Shown: one piece after another, positions 32,932-43,657 of the stretch
Layout: the number at the start of each line of letters is the position of its first letter
Position numbering within the stretch: the first letter of the stretch is position 1
Origin: Hormiphora californensis
Lineage: Eukaryota > Ctenophora > Tentaculata > Cydippida > Pleurobrachiidae
DNA: 64,000 nt
Reading direction: 5' to 3'
NCBI GenBank assembly: GCA_020137815.1
Contig: CM035358.1
Coordinates: 3,210,292 to 3,274,291 of the forward strand
Position numbers and translations under genes: made by a program
The notes under the pieces: generated by a model
Told to the model about the DNA's origin: nothing
Database searches by the model: none
What the model saw: the letters and a program-made list of their open reading frames with translations, nothing else

Positions 32932-35391
32932 ATGGACGTTACCAGAGTATCATGGCCGATTATCTACCTTCTAACCGCCTTCCTGAAACTATTCCTTCTT
33001 CACTCCTACTTCTCTACTGACTTTGATGTACACAGGAACTGGCTCGCTATAACTCACTCACTCCCTCTCAGCCAGGTGGGACATTGTGCGAGTATATAAA
33101 GCGGAAAATTGCAGTTCAGACACTGGGGGAGTAGCTCAAATGGTAGAGCGCCCGATTCGCATTCGGGAGGTAGCGGGATCAATGCCCGCCTTCTCCACTT
33201 TTTGTTGGAACTTTTTAGAAATATGAATTCAGTAAATTACGAGGCTTCATTTGGTCTTGAAGATTTGTGGACTATAATTTTCACTTTATATGATTTGGAC
33301 AATTACCTGTTCACTGGATCTTAATTGTAAATTGATAAAATGGGTCAAATATTGACCTTGTCATTCAAAAAGTGGAGAAGGCGGGCATTGATCCCGCTAC
33401 CTCCCGAATGCGAATCGGGCGCTCTACCATTTGAGCTACTCCCCCGGCATGCAGGCCGTCATTCTGGGCTGGGTGACTCAGATTTAGTGCCTACCATTGT
33501 CCTGTTATGTGTCAAGTGACAGGGGACGCATAGAGAGGAGGGTATGAGCTAGCTTTAGCTTGTTACCAAAGGAAACTAAGACTTGTGTGTGTACAAGTAT
33601 TTTATGCATTTGTAGGTTGCCATAAAAAGTGGTAGTAGTGCACGCTATAAATCAGATTACTCGAAATTTCGTTGAAAATCTCAAAGTCACGGATAGATCA
33701 CGCATAATCTTAGTGTTCGTTCCCGAATTTTCAACTTTATATGGAAAACTTTAAATTGTTTGCCTTCCGTTCCCATCTATGGTAACATGCATTTATGTAA
33801 ACCTAATTAATTAACTATAGTCTATGGAAAAGTACTTTTTGCATTTCAGTCACATTTTGCAAACTCTTCCCCCTTGTCTGTAGGGCGCGAGACTGATTCA
33901 ATGGGGTGTTAACATTTGATGCGCGCGCGATCTCCAGAATTCTGTGATCACGTGACCTGTGTGCACCTACACAACTTTACACGCGTTTTAGCATTGTTTT
34001 AACACCTTTCCATCACACAACTAACATTAAATATGTTTCAGTGGTATTACGATGAAACATCACAGTGGACACTCGACTACCCTCCCTTCTTTGCCTGGTT
34101 TGAGTGGGCTCTCAGCCACATAGCTGCTCTGGTGGACCACAAGATACTGACCCTCCAAGCAGAACCCTACCACTCCCTCTCTACCCTCATCTTCCAGCGG
34201 TGTTCTGTTATAGTATCAGATATTGTACTCTGCTACGCCTGTTACAGAGCCGCTAAACCGCTAGAGGCGGGTGTTGTTGGCGGTAAAAAAGTGGATAGCT
34301 GGACTTGTAAACTGTTGTTAGTTGGTTGTTATCTAGGTTGTGCGGGACTACTGATAGTAGACCATGTTCATTTCCAGTATAACGGATTCCTATCCGGTCT
34401 CTTCCTCCTCTCCCTATGTGGGGTGCTGGAGGGGAGATGGGTGGAGGGTGGCTTCTGGTTTGCTGTGCTCCTCAACTTCAAACATATCTACATGTACGTT
34501 GCACCTGTATACTTTGTGTACCTACTGAGATGCCACGTGTCTCAACCCGGGCAGTTCCTGGGTGTCAACTGGAGTGGGCTGATAAAACTTGGTCTAACTG
34601 TTATTGGAGTTTTAGTGGCATCCTTTGGACCCTTCCTCTCTCACATCCCCCAGATTCTATCCCGGCTATTCCCCTTCCAAAGGGGTCTCTGTCACGCGTA
34701 TTGGGCCCCCAATATCTGGGCACTGTACAATACACTAGACATCACCGCTACTAAAGTCCTCCAACTCGCTGGAATAATGCCAAGTGATGGTCAGGTGCAC
34801 CCTCTAATGTCAGGCCTGGTACAGACTTCAGACTTCAAGGTCCTCCCAAACATCACCCCACTTCATTGTGCGACCCTGACCCTCGCTCTGTGGTCCCTAC
34901 CCCTGATAAAACTTTTCAAATCTCCCTCCCCTGAGAGGTTCCTAAGGAGCGTGGTATTTGCAGCATTCACCTCCTATATGACGGGATATCACGTCCACGA
35001 GAAGGCCTTGCTTGTCATCCTAGTTCCATACGGACTAGCCCTATTCCTAGACTCCTCTACAGCCAAGGACTACCTGTTTCTCTCTGTTATTGGCACCTAC
35101 TCCCTCTTTCCCTTGTTATACCAAGTCCAGGAGCTCCCTCTCAAGGTTGTAATACACATCATGCTACATTCCTTCCTTCACCCAGCCCTAGTATCCCTTC
35201 ACGGAAGGGTGGATATGAACAGAATGGAGAAAGTGTATTTATGGGGTCTTGTGGGACACTTTATCGTTACTGAGATTGTGTGCCCTGTGTTGTTACCCGA
35301 CAAGGAATTCCTGCCACTTATGTTGTACTCAGTGTACTGTGCAGTTGGTTTCCTCTGGGCTTATGTTAGAGTGTGGGTCAGTGTGTGTTAG
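32932..35391 (+). CDS. ALG8: ALG8 dolichyl-P-Glc alpha-1,3-glucosyltransferase
   Basis: Two exons: 32932-33075 and 34042-35391 (497 residues). Exon 1 ends [18 protein letters not shown] and exon 2 opens [20 protein letters not shown], reproducing the ALG8 N-terminal motif across the splice. Further family blocks are [56 protein letters not shown] and [10 protein letters not shown]. It is a multi-pass ER membrane enzyme that adds the second glucose to the lipid-linked N-glycan precursor. Its ATG is two bases after CATCCCTCATCTAG, an acceptor-like site. The intron (33076-34041) carries two tRNA-Ala genes in opposite orientation. An AATAAA about 140 bases after the stop could be the polyadenylation signal. 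Last gene of the cluster. Confidence 0.95.
33125..33197 (+). tRNA. tRNA-Ala (anticodon CGC)
   Basis: A full cloverleaf can be drawn: acceptor GGGGGAG/CTTCTCC with two G-U pairs, D arm GCTC...GAGC, anticodon arm CCCGA-TTCGCAT-TCGGG with anticodon CGC, T arm GCGGG-ATCAATG-CCCGC, discriminator A. A T5 run follows immediately (Pol III terminator). The T loop begins with A instead of T. It lies inside the ALG8 intron on the sense strand. Confidence 0.93.
33373..33445 (-). tRNA. tRNA-Ala (anticodon CGC), inverted second copy
   Basis: Exact reverse complement of the tRNA at 33125-33197 across all 73 bases, 175 bases away, with its own T5 terminator on the minus strand. It is in the ALG8 intron, antisense to ALG8. 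Confidence 0.93.
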
Positions 35392-36299
35392 ATATATTTA
35401 GATTTTAAGTTTTCACTTTGATTTATTGTTGGTTACAGTGTGCTGATATATCTGTAGTTTAGTCATTATTTAGAGCATGTGTTAATAGTGAAGGTTGCAA
35501 TGAATATTTTTAACTGGGGTCTAGCAGCATGAATAAAAATGTGATCATTCTGAATTTTAAATTGTATCGTTATGATTTATTTATTTACTTGAAATTGGTA
35601 TCACGTGACTGAGAAATATTCTAAACTAAATTGAACGTTATATGCCCCACTTGTAATTTCACAACTCGCTCTAGCAATATCTCTCTCTCCTGAACCCCTC
35701 TATCAAGCCCTCCATCATTCCTTGTTCCTACAAATCATTCTCCAAGAACTCACTTTCTCCAAGAACTATTCGGAGAAACCTATTTCCTGCTAAACTGGTA
35801 ATGTTGACATAGCACTGGCAAGTGCCCAGGGTTACAATCGCTAAATTGCCATTGATTCAATCACTCAAAGTGCAATCAAAAAATATCTTGAGATTTAGAA
35901 GACCCTTCACCACTCCCCTTCTCCCTTAGATCAGCTGGAACCGAAAAAAGTATTCAGATACACATCCTTTACAAGATACACACAGTGGAAGCCTATTGAT
36001 ATACAGGTAAGCTCCACCAGCCACCCATCCCCAATAAGTTGTCTGGCGCCGCGATCCCACCTGAGCGCCGCCAGACAGCCAATTTAAGTTATTGTTGATA
36101 TATTTATTTGTCGGTCTAGTGCAGGTGAGCAGATCCCCCCGGCTCCCCCCCCCCCCCCCCCGGCCTAACGTGTGAGGGTAGTATTGCTGTCCGATTATTA
36201 CACAACAAGTTGCTATTACAGGGCGCTCTATATTGCTTAACAATGCAACTGTTTGTTTCATCGAGTGCCCTTTTGGAGCAGTGAAGAGCTAAATTTAGA

Positions 36300-36349
<50 letters not shown>

Positions 36350-36597
36350 CCTCTCTCTCTCTCTCTCTTCTTTAGAATTGCTTCTGCGGTCTCTATCATG
36401 AATAACTGATGCGAAGTCAAATGTACTACTTGGTCACGGGGGAAACAGCAATTTTTAATACAGCAGCAACAATATAATACCCTCAAGAATGTGACACACA
36501 GTCTGTACGAGATTTCAACCTCTCTTCCTCTCGCTCTATTCCTCTCTGTCAGAGCATTGGCCTGACAAATTCCTCTCTGCATTGTTCATTCCGCCTG
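35392..36597. other. Convergent intergenic region between ALG8 and GIPC
   Basis: Holds the 3' UTRs of ALG8 (AATAAA near 35531) and GIPC, a C-run at about 36146-36162 and a CT microsatellite at about 36299-36369. No gene recognised. Confidence 0.6.
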
Positions 36598-39324
36598 TTA
36601 CTGGGCAGCATTTTTCTTTCTCTCCTCGTCTATGATCTGCCATACCCCCGTAACAAAATCAGACGGGAATCCAAACTCGTCAAATGTATTATTTACCTCC
36701 TGAGAGAAGTGTCAGTAAGTTTGAGCCCCGTTCTAGCAGATGTTTGCTAAAACCAATGCCAATATTGAGCATAATATATGAAGATAAATAATAATAAAAG
36801 CCTCTAGATCAGGAACCGACCGAAACAAGTAACAACCAATCAGAACTCGTTATTTAGGTCACGTGACTGGTTATCAGCCAATCAGGGCCGCGAGAACTGT
36901 GGTCAGAGCATTGGCCTGACAGGTCGGTTCCTGTTCTAGATCTATTTACCTCAACAAATTCCTCTACACTGTTACTCTCGTCACTGATTTCCAAGATGGT
37001 ACATGCCAACTCTAGGTCCCTGATCCCCATGTAGTTCTCTAGTAGATCGTCAACCTGTGGAGAGTTGTTGAGTAAGGGGTAACTCTCAACCTATGGGTGG
37101 GGAGGATTCCAATTTTCATTTCCCCGTCTGTGTGTAGGAATACCTGTGTGGCGACGCTGACCCGATCGGAGCACAGTGTCCCGTGCTCAGATTGGTAATC
37201 AAAACGGGGCCTAGCGCCGACACACATTGTAGAATTACCTAACCGGATAGGAGGGAAATGAGAAACCCTAGTTTCCGTACCTTTTGTTTAGCTACTTCAA
37301 GCCAGTTACATGTGGTTGTCTCCTGTACAGTTCCGTCGTTCTTTATCCTCACCGTAGCTCTACCATCCTAGTAGTGAAACTGTTGTCAGACACTGACTGT
37401 ACACCGCACAACCTCGATGCACCTCTTTGAAGAGGACGGTCTTATAAGAGACAATGAAAAAGTTGGGTGATCGATATAACGGGTTTGATTGACAGAGTTT
37501 TAAGTATTCTGTCTGGGCTGAAGATATATTACTTTAGATGCAGTAATTTATTGTTTTCGTTTCATTTAGTATATTATACCTCAAGTGGTGCTCCCAAAGT
37601 GTTACTCTTTGCCGGGTCCTGGGCAGGGGTGGCAGCGGCAGTTCCCGTTGGTGCCCTCCTGGGACTCAGATTGCTATCGAATCCTTGTTTCGGCTCAACT
37701 ACCATCAGATTTATCATGTTCCCCACCTGTATGTGAAATATTTTTAGAGATCCTGGCAATCAGAATACCAAATTTAAATAAAGTATCGTTGGGTATGGCC
37801 TGTCTGGCGACTTCAGTCCTCCAGACCCCTTTTTTTATTCTCAGATCGGGTCGGCGCTGCCAGAAGGATATGTAACCCGGTATTACACTGACCGGTATTT
37901 GTTTGAGTTTGTTGGCCACAGAAAAGTGTCTAGATCCAACGAGGCTAAAATCGTCTATTGCAAAGAGTTGATCTCCCACATGGAACTTGCCGCTTTTCTC
38001 TGCCACACTTCCAGGCCTGATTCTCTTGACAAAACAACACCTGGATAACATTATAAACAGGTGATAGACAAGTGATGATAGAGAGGTGAAACTCACAGTG
38101 CTGCTTGCAGTCAAAATACGGTAACGCAAAATACAGTAAGGAGACGCGCACGGTGCATATCGCGCGGCAAAAAGTTCATGTGTCAGCACGTACTAGCGCC
38201 CTGATTGGTCACGCGGTTGCGCGTCGTCTTACTGTATCTTCGTTTTCCATTACCGTTTTCCCACTACAAGCGACCGTGTCAGTGTGCAAGAGGAGGCACT
38301 AAACTGGGTAAATGATAAATCAGATAAATTGACAGGCACTTTCAAGAACACTATGTTTCACGTGCTGAATAAAAAGAAGCTGAGAACGAACATAATGAAT
38401 GAACAACAAGGCGTGTATTGAACATAATGAATGAACAACAAGGCTTGAATATCATACCCCATGCTGTTATCAGTGATAGTGATCCCGATACTTTTCTCCT
38501 CCTTTTTAAATGACACCTTCCTGGCGTTCCCCTGGACGTGCACAAATATGAAGTCGTTATACACAACTAGACCTGTAATAGAGGGGGTTTTCGATGATGA
38601 AAAGAATAAAATTAAATATTTAGGACAGAGTTTGTGAGTTTAAAAAATCCCTCCTCCCCCAAAGACCTGGACCCTGGTGTAGTGGTATATTATTTACCTG
38701 ATAGAAGGCTCCTCATGTCGACTCGAGGGTTATTTAGTGTACAAAACATTATCGTTCGAATATCGATCTCTAGCTCAATTGCTGAGGGGGAAGTGGAACG
38801 ATTAGATAGGATAGGATTCAATCAAGAGAGGGATTATTGACAACTAACTTGTTTAACAAGTTGTTACTCAACAAGAACTAACCAAGTTTAGAATAAAGTT
38901 CCTTGAGGGACATGAACGCGTTGATTCTCTTGGTAGGACCACCGTGTGCCAACTGAGTGTAGAATTGCATCTGGAGGAAGCATGGGTGTTATACAACCAC
39001 ATCCTCAGTCCTCACCATCATTGCAATGGTATAAAAGTTATATACTCACATCTTTCTTAGCTCCAACACCACCGCTACCTTTTTTGCCTGTCGTGGCGCT
39101 CTTTTCCTGGGATTAAGATTGTCAGCTGAGATAATATCAATGAAGAGGCAATAGTACCGCCTGTTGGACTTCTTTGAGTTCCCTACTCCCGAGGGACGGC
39201 TGAGTTCCTAATTCTACCGCCCTCTACAGCTAGATATGATAGCACGTCTTACCGTTGAGCTTACTGAATCTGCATCATCGTTCAGTGGTGCCTTGTTGTT
39301 GCGACGGAAACTAAACCACGGCAT
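36598..39324 (-). CDS. GIPC1: GIPC-family PDZ adaptor
   Basis: Nine or so exons on the minus strand. Supported ones include 39253-39324 (MPWFSFRRNNKAPLNDDADS), about 39059-39112, about 38884-38979 (MQFYTQLAHGGPTKRINAF), about 38700-38790 (IMFCTLNNPRVDMRSLL), about 38463-38574, 37893-38040, 37580-37726, 37281-37367, 36950-37054 and 36598-36699. The PDZ region reads YNDFIFVHVQGNARKVSF, SIGITITDNSMG, CFVKRIRPGSVAEKSGKFHV and GSRHFSVANKLKQIP. The C-terminal GH2 region has VDDLLENYMGIRDLELACTI and DEFGFPSDFVTGVW. All match GIPC1-3, endocytic adaptors that link receptors to myosin VI. An alternative start nine bases upstream (39333) adds MVK. Which of the three vertebrate paralogs it corresponds to cannot be decided. 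Confidence 0.93.
36810..36933. mobile_element. Short TIR element, CAGGAACCGACC family, copy 2
   Basis: Ends CAGGAACCGACCGAAA and GGTCGGTTCCTG are inverted. Flanks CTCTAGAT and TTCTAGAT form an 8 bp target duplication with one mismatch, as expected for hAT transposons. Located in a GIPC intron. Confidence 0.78.
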
Positions 39325-39333
39325 CTTAACCAT

Positions 39334-40342
39334 GAGGAGCAATTAGTGTCAGAGCTCAAACAGTTGTCAACTGTCAAACACACGTACCAAAAAGCGGCAA
39401 ATCTAGAGTGCTGACAGATCGAGATCTACAACAATTTAATAAATGAAGTTCTGACAGTAGTTAATAAACATGCCACCACACCCAAATTATGTCAATGGGA
39501 GGGAATCCCTGACAGTTGTTTGGACAAAAAAGCAAAGACGTGACGGGGGTTGCATAACAGTTGCATGACGTAAGGAGGGAGGAGCCAAGTCAAAAAATGG
39601 TATAATAGTCAAACACGAAGCAGCAGGTATAATAGACCTCAAAGAAGCTCGGGGGTGTCCGTTATATTGGGGTCACATACTGTTAATTTCCTTTATCGGG
39701 GGAAGTTTATCATCCCGGTAAATCAGGGTCCGTTAAATCAGGGTCCGACTGTATTTGAATTTTAATTTCGCAATCCCGGCTGCATATTTGAAAAAGAAAC
39801 AAAAAAAGAAAACAAAGGTTGCTGAAACATTGGTCGAATATCATGGTCCTGCTCAGAGAGACAAAATGTTAAGAATAGGCACACGTAGTACAGTCTCTTT
39901 ATCTTCGAGAACTTCGAGCGCCAAAATCGGCTTAATGGATCATGCTTTCTTATTGTTATATTCAGTGGGATGTACGTGTGTGAGTGTACGGCTGAGGAGT
40001 ATATCTTTGGCACATGCGAGAGAAAAGGGACCGAATATCTTTGAGTACGTAGGGAATGTCATGCTAAAGAGATAGTGCATTAGAGTGCTTTGCAGTCCTT
40101 ATTTAGGTTAGATCTAGATTATAAAACACCCCACACTTATAACAGAAGTACATGATCGCAGACGCGGAGGTAGAGTTTTCACAAGATCGATGTATAACAG
40201 CAACATAAAGACGACACACAACTATTGGGTGCTAAAAGGAGAGAGCTATATAACACATGTGTACGTGTAATGTTGTACAGGTCTAAGCGGCTCTCCCTCC
40301 CGACTAGCTCTTCTAAACCTCAGATCCTGAATCTCATTTTTA
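39334..40342. other. Upstream region of GIPC, nothing recognised
   Basis: Likely contains the GIPC promoter. A plus-strand frame at 39755-40075 resembles nothing known. No further gene supported. Confidence 0.45.
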
Positions 40343-40496
40343 CAGTGGTGCTCCGTCATATTGGCTGCACAGAGTGCACATGAATCGTTCCCAGCATCCA
40401 AATCTAACAATGTTTGCTTTTTTGTGCGTTTTGGACGCTGGGAACGATGTATGGGGGAGGGGGTGTGCATGTGGCCAATATGACGGAGCACCACTG
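40343..40496. mobile_element. 154 bp foldback MITE with TTA flanks
   Basis: Left end CAGTGGTGCTCCGTCATATT and right end AATATGACGGAGCACCACTG are perfect inverted repeats of over 20 bases, and the inner arms also pair with small mismatches. Both flanks are TTA, matching the 3 bp duplication of PIF/Harbinger elements. A Tc1/mariner origin (TA target) is less likely given the right flank. Confidence 0.8.
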
Positions 40497-41137
40497 TTAC
40501 AAATGTTTTGAAACTCAACTGATTCTGGAAAATGCAACTGGTATAGTTGAGTGGTTTTCAAACAGCCTGAAGGTTACTGTGTATAAAAGTCAATGACCTG
40601 GTAATAACCAAGGTATTATATTATGGGTGAGTGTGTACCGCACATGTGGTGCACTCTCATGAATATGCGATGATATCAGAGTAATCCAGGATCAGAGCAA
40701 TTCAGTACCCAGGCCAAACACCGATCATGTAAATCAGCAGCTGCCACAGCCTAATACCTATAGAACAATCAGAATAGGGCACCCTTTAGCTCTCCGGAGA
40801 CGAGAGTGTAGGAGAGAGCGAGAGAGAGAGGGAGAGAGAGAGAGAAAAGGAGGGAGAGAGAGAGCACTCGTTGCCATATAATAGTTCGCAATTGAAACGG
40901 TGACAATGAGTGCACGTGTCTCTTTAAGAGCTGTAATAGTTACAGAGTTTTTAGCCGAGCTGTCCGATCTTTAAATAGCACCAAACTTGGTAAGAATTTG
41001 AAAGTGTTGAATATATTCATGAAAATATACATCCAACAGTGCTGAAACTGTTAAAGTCTTTCAATAAATCATGCTCCCTATTATACATAATGTTTTTAAG
41101 AGAACCACCTGGTTATCCATTCCACGGTACCAGTTAA

Positions 41138-41587
41138 AGGTTGACAAGATACCTAAAACTTTTCGTATATCGTCTTATTTTGATTTATCATTAATTTTCA
41201 GCATTTTTTCAGAATTTTTTGTCGGCTAGAAATATGTGCAAAATAAGGGGTCTACTGATAAACGAGAGGCGCAATTTCAAAATTGATACCGTAATATCTC
41301 CGGTTCCTGATGAGATACAGAAACCGTTTTGGTAGCGTTGGAAAGGTCTTATTGAGACCAATCCAACGCAACCAAGATCAAGTAGCTATCTTTTGAGGTA
41401 CCGGAAACGTGAATTTCAATTTGCGAGACGCAGTGAGTGTGCCCAGTAAAACCAGTGCTGACAATATCGGTAGACCCCCTATTTCGAATTTTTTTCTAGC
41501 CGACAAAAAATTCTGAAAAAATGCTGAAAATTAATGATAAATCAAAATAAGACGATATACGAAAAGTTTTAGGTATCTTGTCAACCT
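41138..41587 (+). mobile_element. 450 bp TIR element with TTAA target duplication, copy A
   Basis: Left end AGGTTGACAAGATACCTAAA and right end TTTAGGTATCTTGTCAACCT are inverted, with inverted similarity extending roughly 100 bases inward. TTAA flanks both sides (41134-41137 and 41588-41591). TTAA duplication is typical of piggyBac-type transposition; no transposase is encoded. Its right TTAA is also the left TTAA of the palindrome at 41592. Confidence 0.9.
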
Positions 41588-41591
41588 TTAA

Positions 41592-42928
41592 GCCTGTCAA
41601 AACGTGTCGATTTTTGGCCAAACCTTGAAGTCACGAGAGGCAAGCCAATTCCGGTTGTACATCCTAGGTATAGGTCTCCTGAACATAAAAAACCAAAACG
41701 TCAGTCTCAATTATTTGGGGGAAGGTGTGTAATTAGCCCCTAATTGATTGGTAATTGAGCACAAGGGGGAAAAAGCTGTATCTACCCTTAGGAAAGGAGT
41801 AGAGACAAAATTAAGGGCACCAAAGTGTTCAGCGTCCTCGCATTAGTGGGGGTAGGTGCCGGAATGAATTCTCTATCTCATCTGGTTAATTAGATAATTG
41901 GATAATTAGGTATGCGCATAGCCGTTTGCTGGCCAAATGGCTATAGCCATGTTAGGAAAGGAGTAGAGACAAAACCGAGGGCACTAAAATGATCAGCGTC
42001 CTCGAATTAGTGGGGGTAGGTGCTGAAATTAAATCTCTATCTCATCCGGTTAATTAGATAATTGGATAATTAGTTTTGCGAATAACCGTTTTTAGGCTAT
42101 ATGGCTATAGCCACTTAGGAATGGTTCAGAGACTTTTCATTGGTGCCATTTTGTAGGCAATGGCCAAGTTATGGGGGGTCGACGTCGAACTTTTAAGCTC
42201 TATCTTCAACCGTTTAGCCGTTATTTGGCTTTTAAGGTGCTGAAAATGAGTAAAAATCGGGCTTTTTACCGTTTTTTTGCTCATTTTGAGCACCTTCAAA
42301 GCCAAATAACGGCTAAACGGTTAAAGATAGAGCTTAAAAGTCCGACGTCGACCCCCCATAACTTGGCCATTGCCTACAAAATGGCACCAATGAAAAGTCT
42401 CTAAACCATTCCTAAGTGGCTATAGCCATATAGCCTAAAAACGGTTATTCGCAAAACTAATTATCCAATTATCTAATTAACCGGATGAGATAGAGATTTA
42501 ATTTCAGCACCTACCCCCACTAATTCGAGGACGCTGATCATTTTAGAGCCCTCGGTTTTGTCTCTACTCCTTTCCTAACATGGCTATAGCCATATGGCCA
42601 GCAAACGGCTATGCGCATACCTAATTATCCAATTATCTAATTAACCAGATGAGATAGAGACTTCATTCCGGCACCTACCCCCACTAATGCGAGGACGCTG
42701 AACACTTTGGTGCCCTTAATTTTGTCTCTACTCCTTTCCTAAGGGTAGATACAGCTTTTTTCCCCTTGTGCTCAATAACCAATCAATTAGGGGCTAATTA
42801 CACACCTTCCCCCAAATAATTGAGACTGACATTTTGGTTTTTTATGTTTAGGAGACCTATACCGAGGATGTACAACCGGAATTGGCTTGCCTTTAGTGAG
42901 TTCTAGGTTGAAACACGTTTTGACAGGC
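41592..42928. mobile_element. 1.34 kb near-perfect palindromic element with TTAA target duplication
   Basis: Left end GCCTGTCAAAACGTGT and right end ACACGTTTTGACAGGC begin two arms of about 650 bases that pair almost throughout, with the centre near 42260. TTAA lies at both edges (41588-41591 and 42929-42932). Each arm contains a tandem pair of about 150 base subrepeats (each with AGGAAAGGAGTAGAGACAAA and TTAGATAATTGGATAATTAG). No protein is encoded; frames such as 42171-42404 merely cross the centre. Confidence 0.92.
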
Positions 42929-42932
42929 TTAA

Positions 42933-43127
42933 GTGGCCCACTGTCCCAGTACAACGATTAGATGGCCCTATCCAGTCCACTGTCCAAGTACAATGGCTCT
43001 ATCCTCGTCTGTCCAGACGCATCCCACAGCGACTGCCTCCCGTCTCCACTCCTCAGGGCTGGCGCAACCGTACACATTATCCCACCTTGGGGGGTGTAGT
43101 GATTAGTTCCCTTCTTTACTTGCTTAA
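42933..43127. other. Single-copy spacer between TTAA elements
   Basis: About 190 bases of ordinary sequence separating the palindrome from copy B of the 450 bp element. Nothing recognised. Confidence 0.5.
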
Positions 43128-43577
43128 AGGTTGACAAGATACCTAAAACTTTTCGTATATCGTCTTATTTTGATTTATCATTAATTTTCAGAATTTTTTC
43201 AGAATTTTTTGTCGGCTAGAAAAAAATTCGAAATAGGGGGTCTACCGATATTGTCAGCACTGGTTTTACTGGGCACACTCACTGCGTCTCGCAAATTGAA
43301 ATTCACGTTTCCGGTTCCTCAAAAGATAAAGACTTGATCTTGGTTGCGTTGGATTGGTCTCAATAAGACCTTTCCAACGCTACCAAAACGGTTTCTGTAT
43401 CTCATCAGGAACCGGAGATATTACGGTATCAATTTTAAAAAAGGCACACTCATTTGTCAGTAGACCCCCTATTTTGCACATATTTCTAGCCGACAAAAAA
43501 TTCTTCAAAAATGCTGAAAATTAATGATAAATCAAAATAAGACGATATACGAAAAGTTTTAGGTATCTTGTCAACCT
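43128..43577 (-). mobile_element. 450 bp TIR element with TTAA target duplication, copy B (inverted relative to copy A)
   Basis: Same ends and same 450 bp length as 41138-41587, with its internal asymmetric segment in the opposite orientation. TTAA at 43124-43127 and 43578-43581. Confidence 0.9.
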
Positions 43578-43657
43578 TTAAAGGGGGATTACATTTTGTC
43601 AAACATGTTCAAAAGTCCGATAAGCTGATGCTGGTATAAACTAATTCTCTAGTGTAC

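Noticed and set aside
42171-42404. 77-residue frame at the centre of the TTAA palindrome.
   Set aside because: It crosses the fold centre, so its two halves are reverse complements; no real protein expected.
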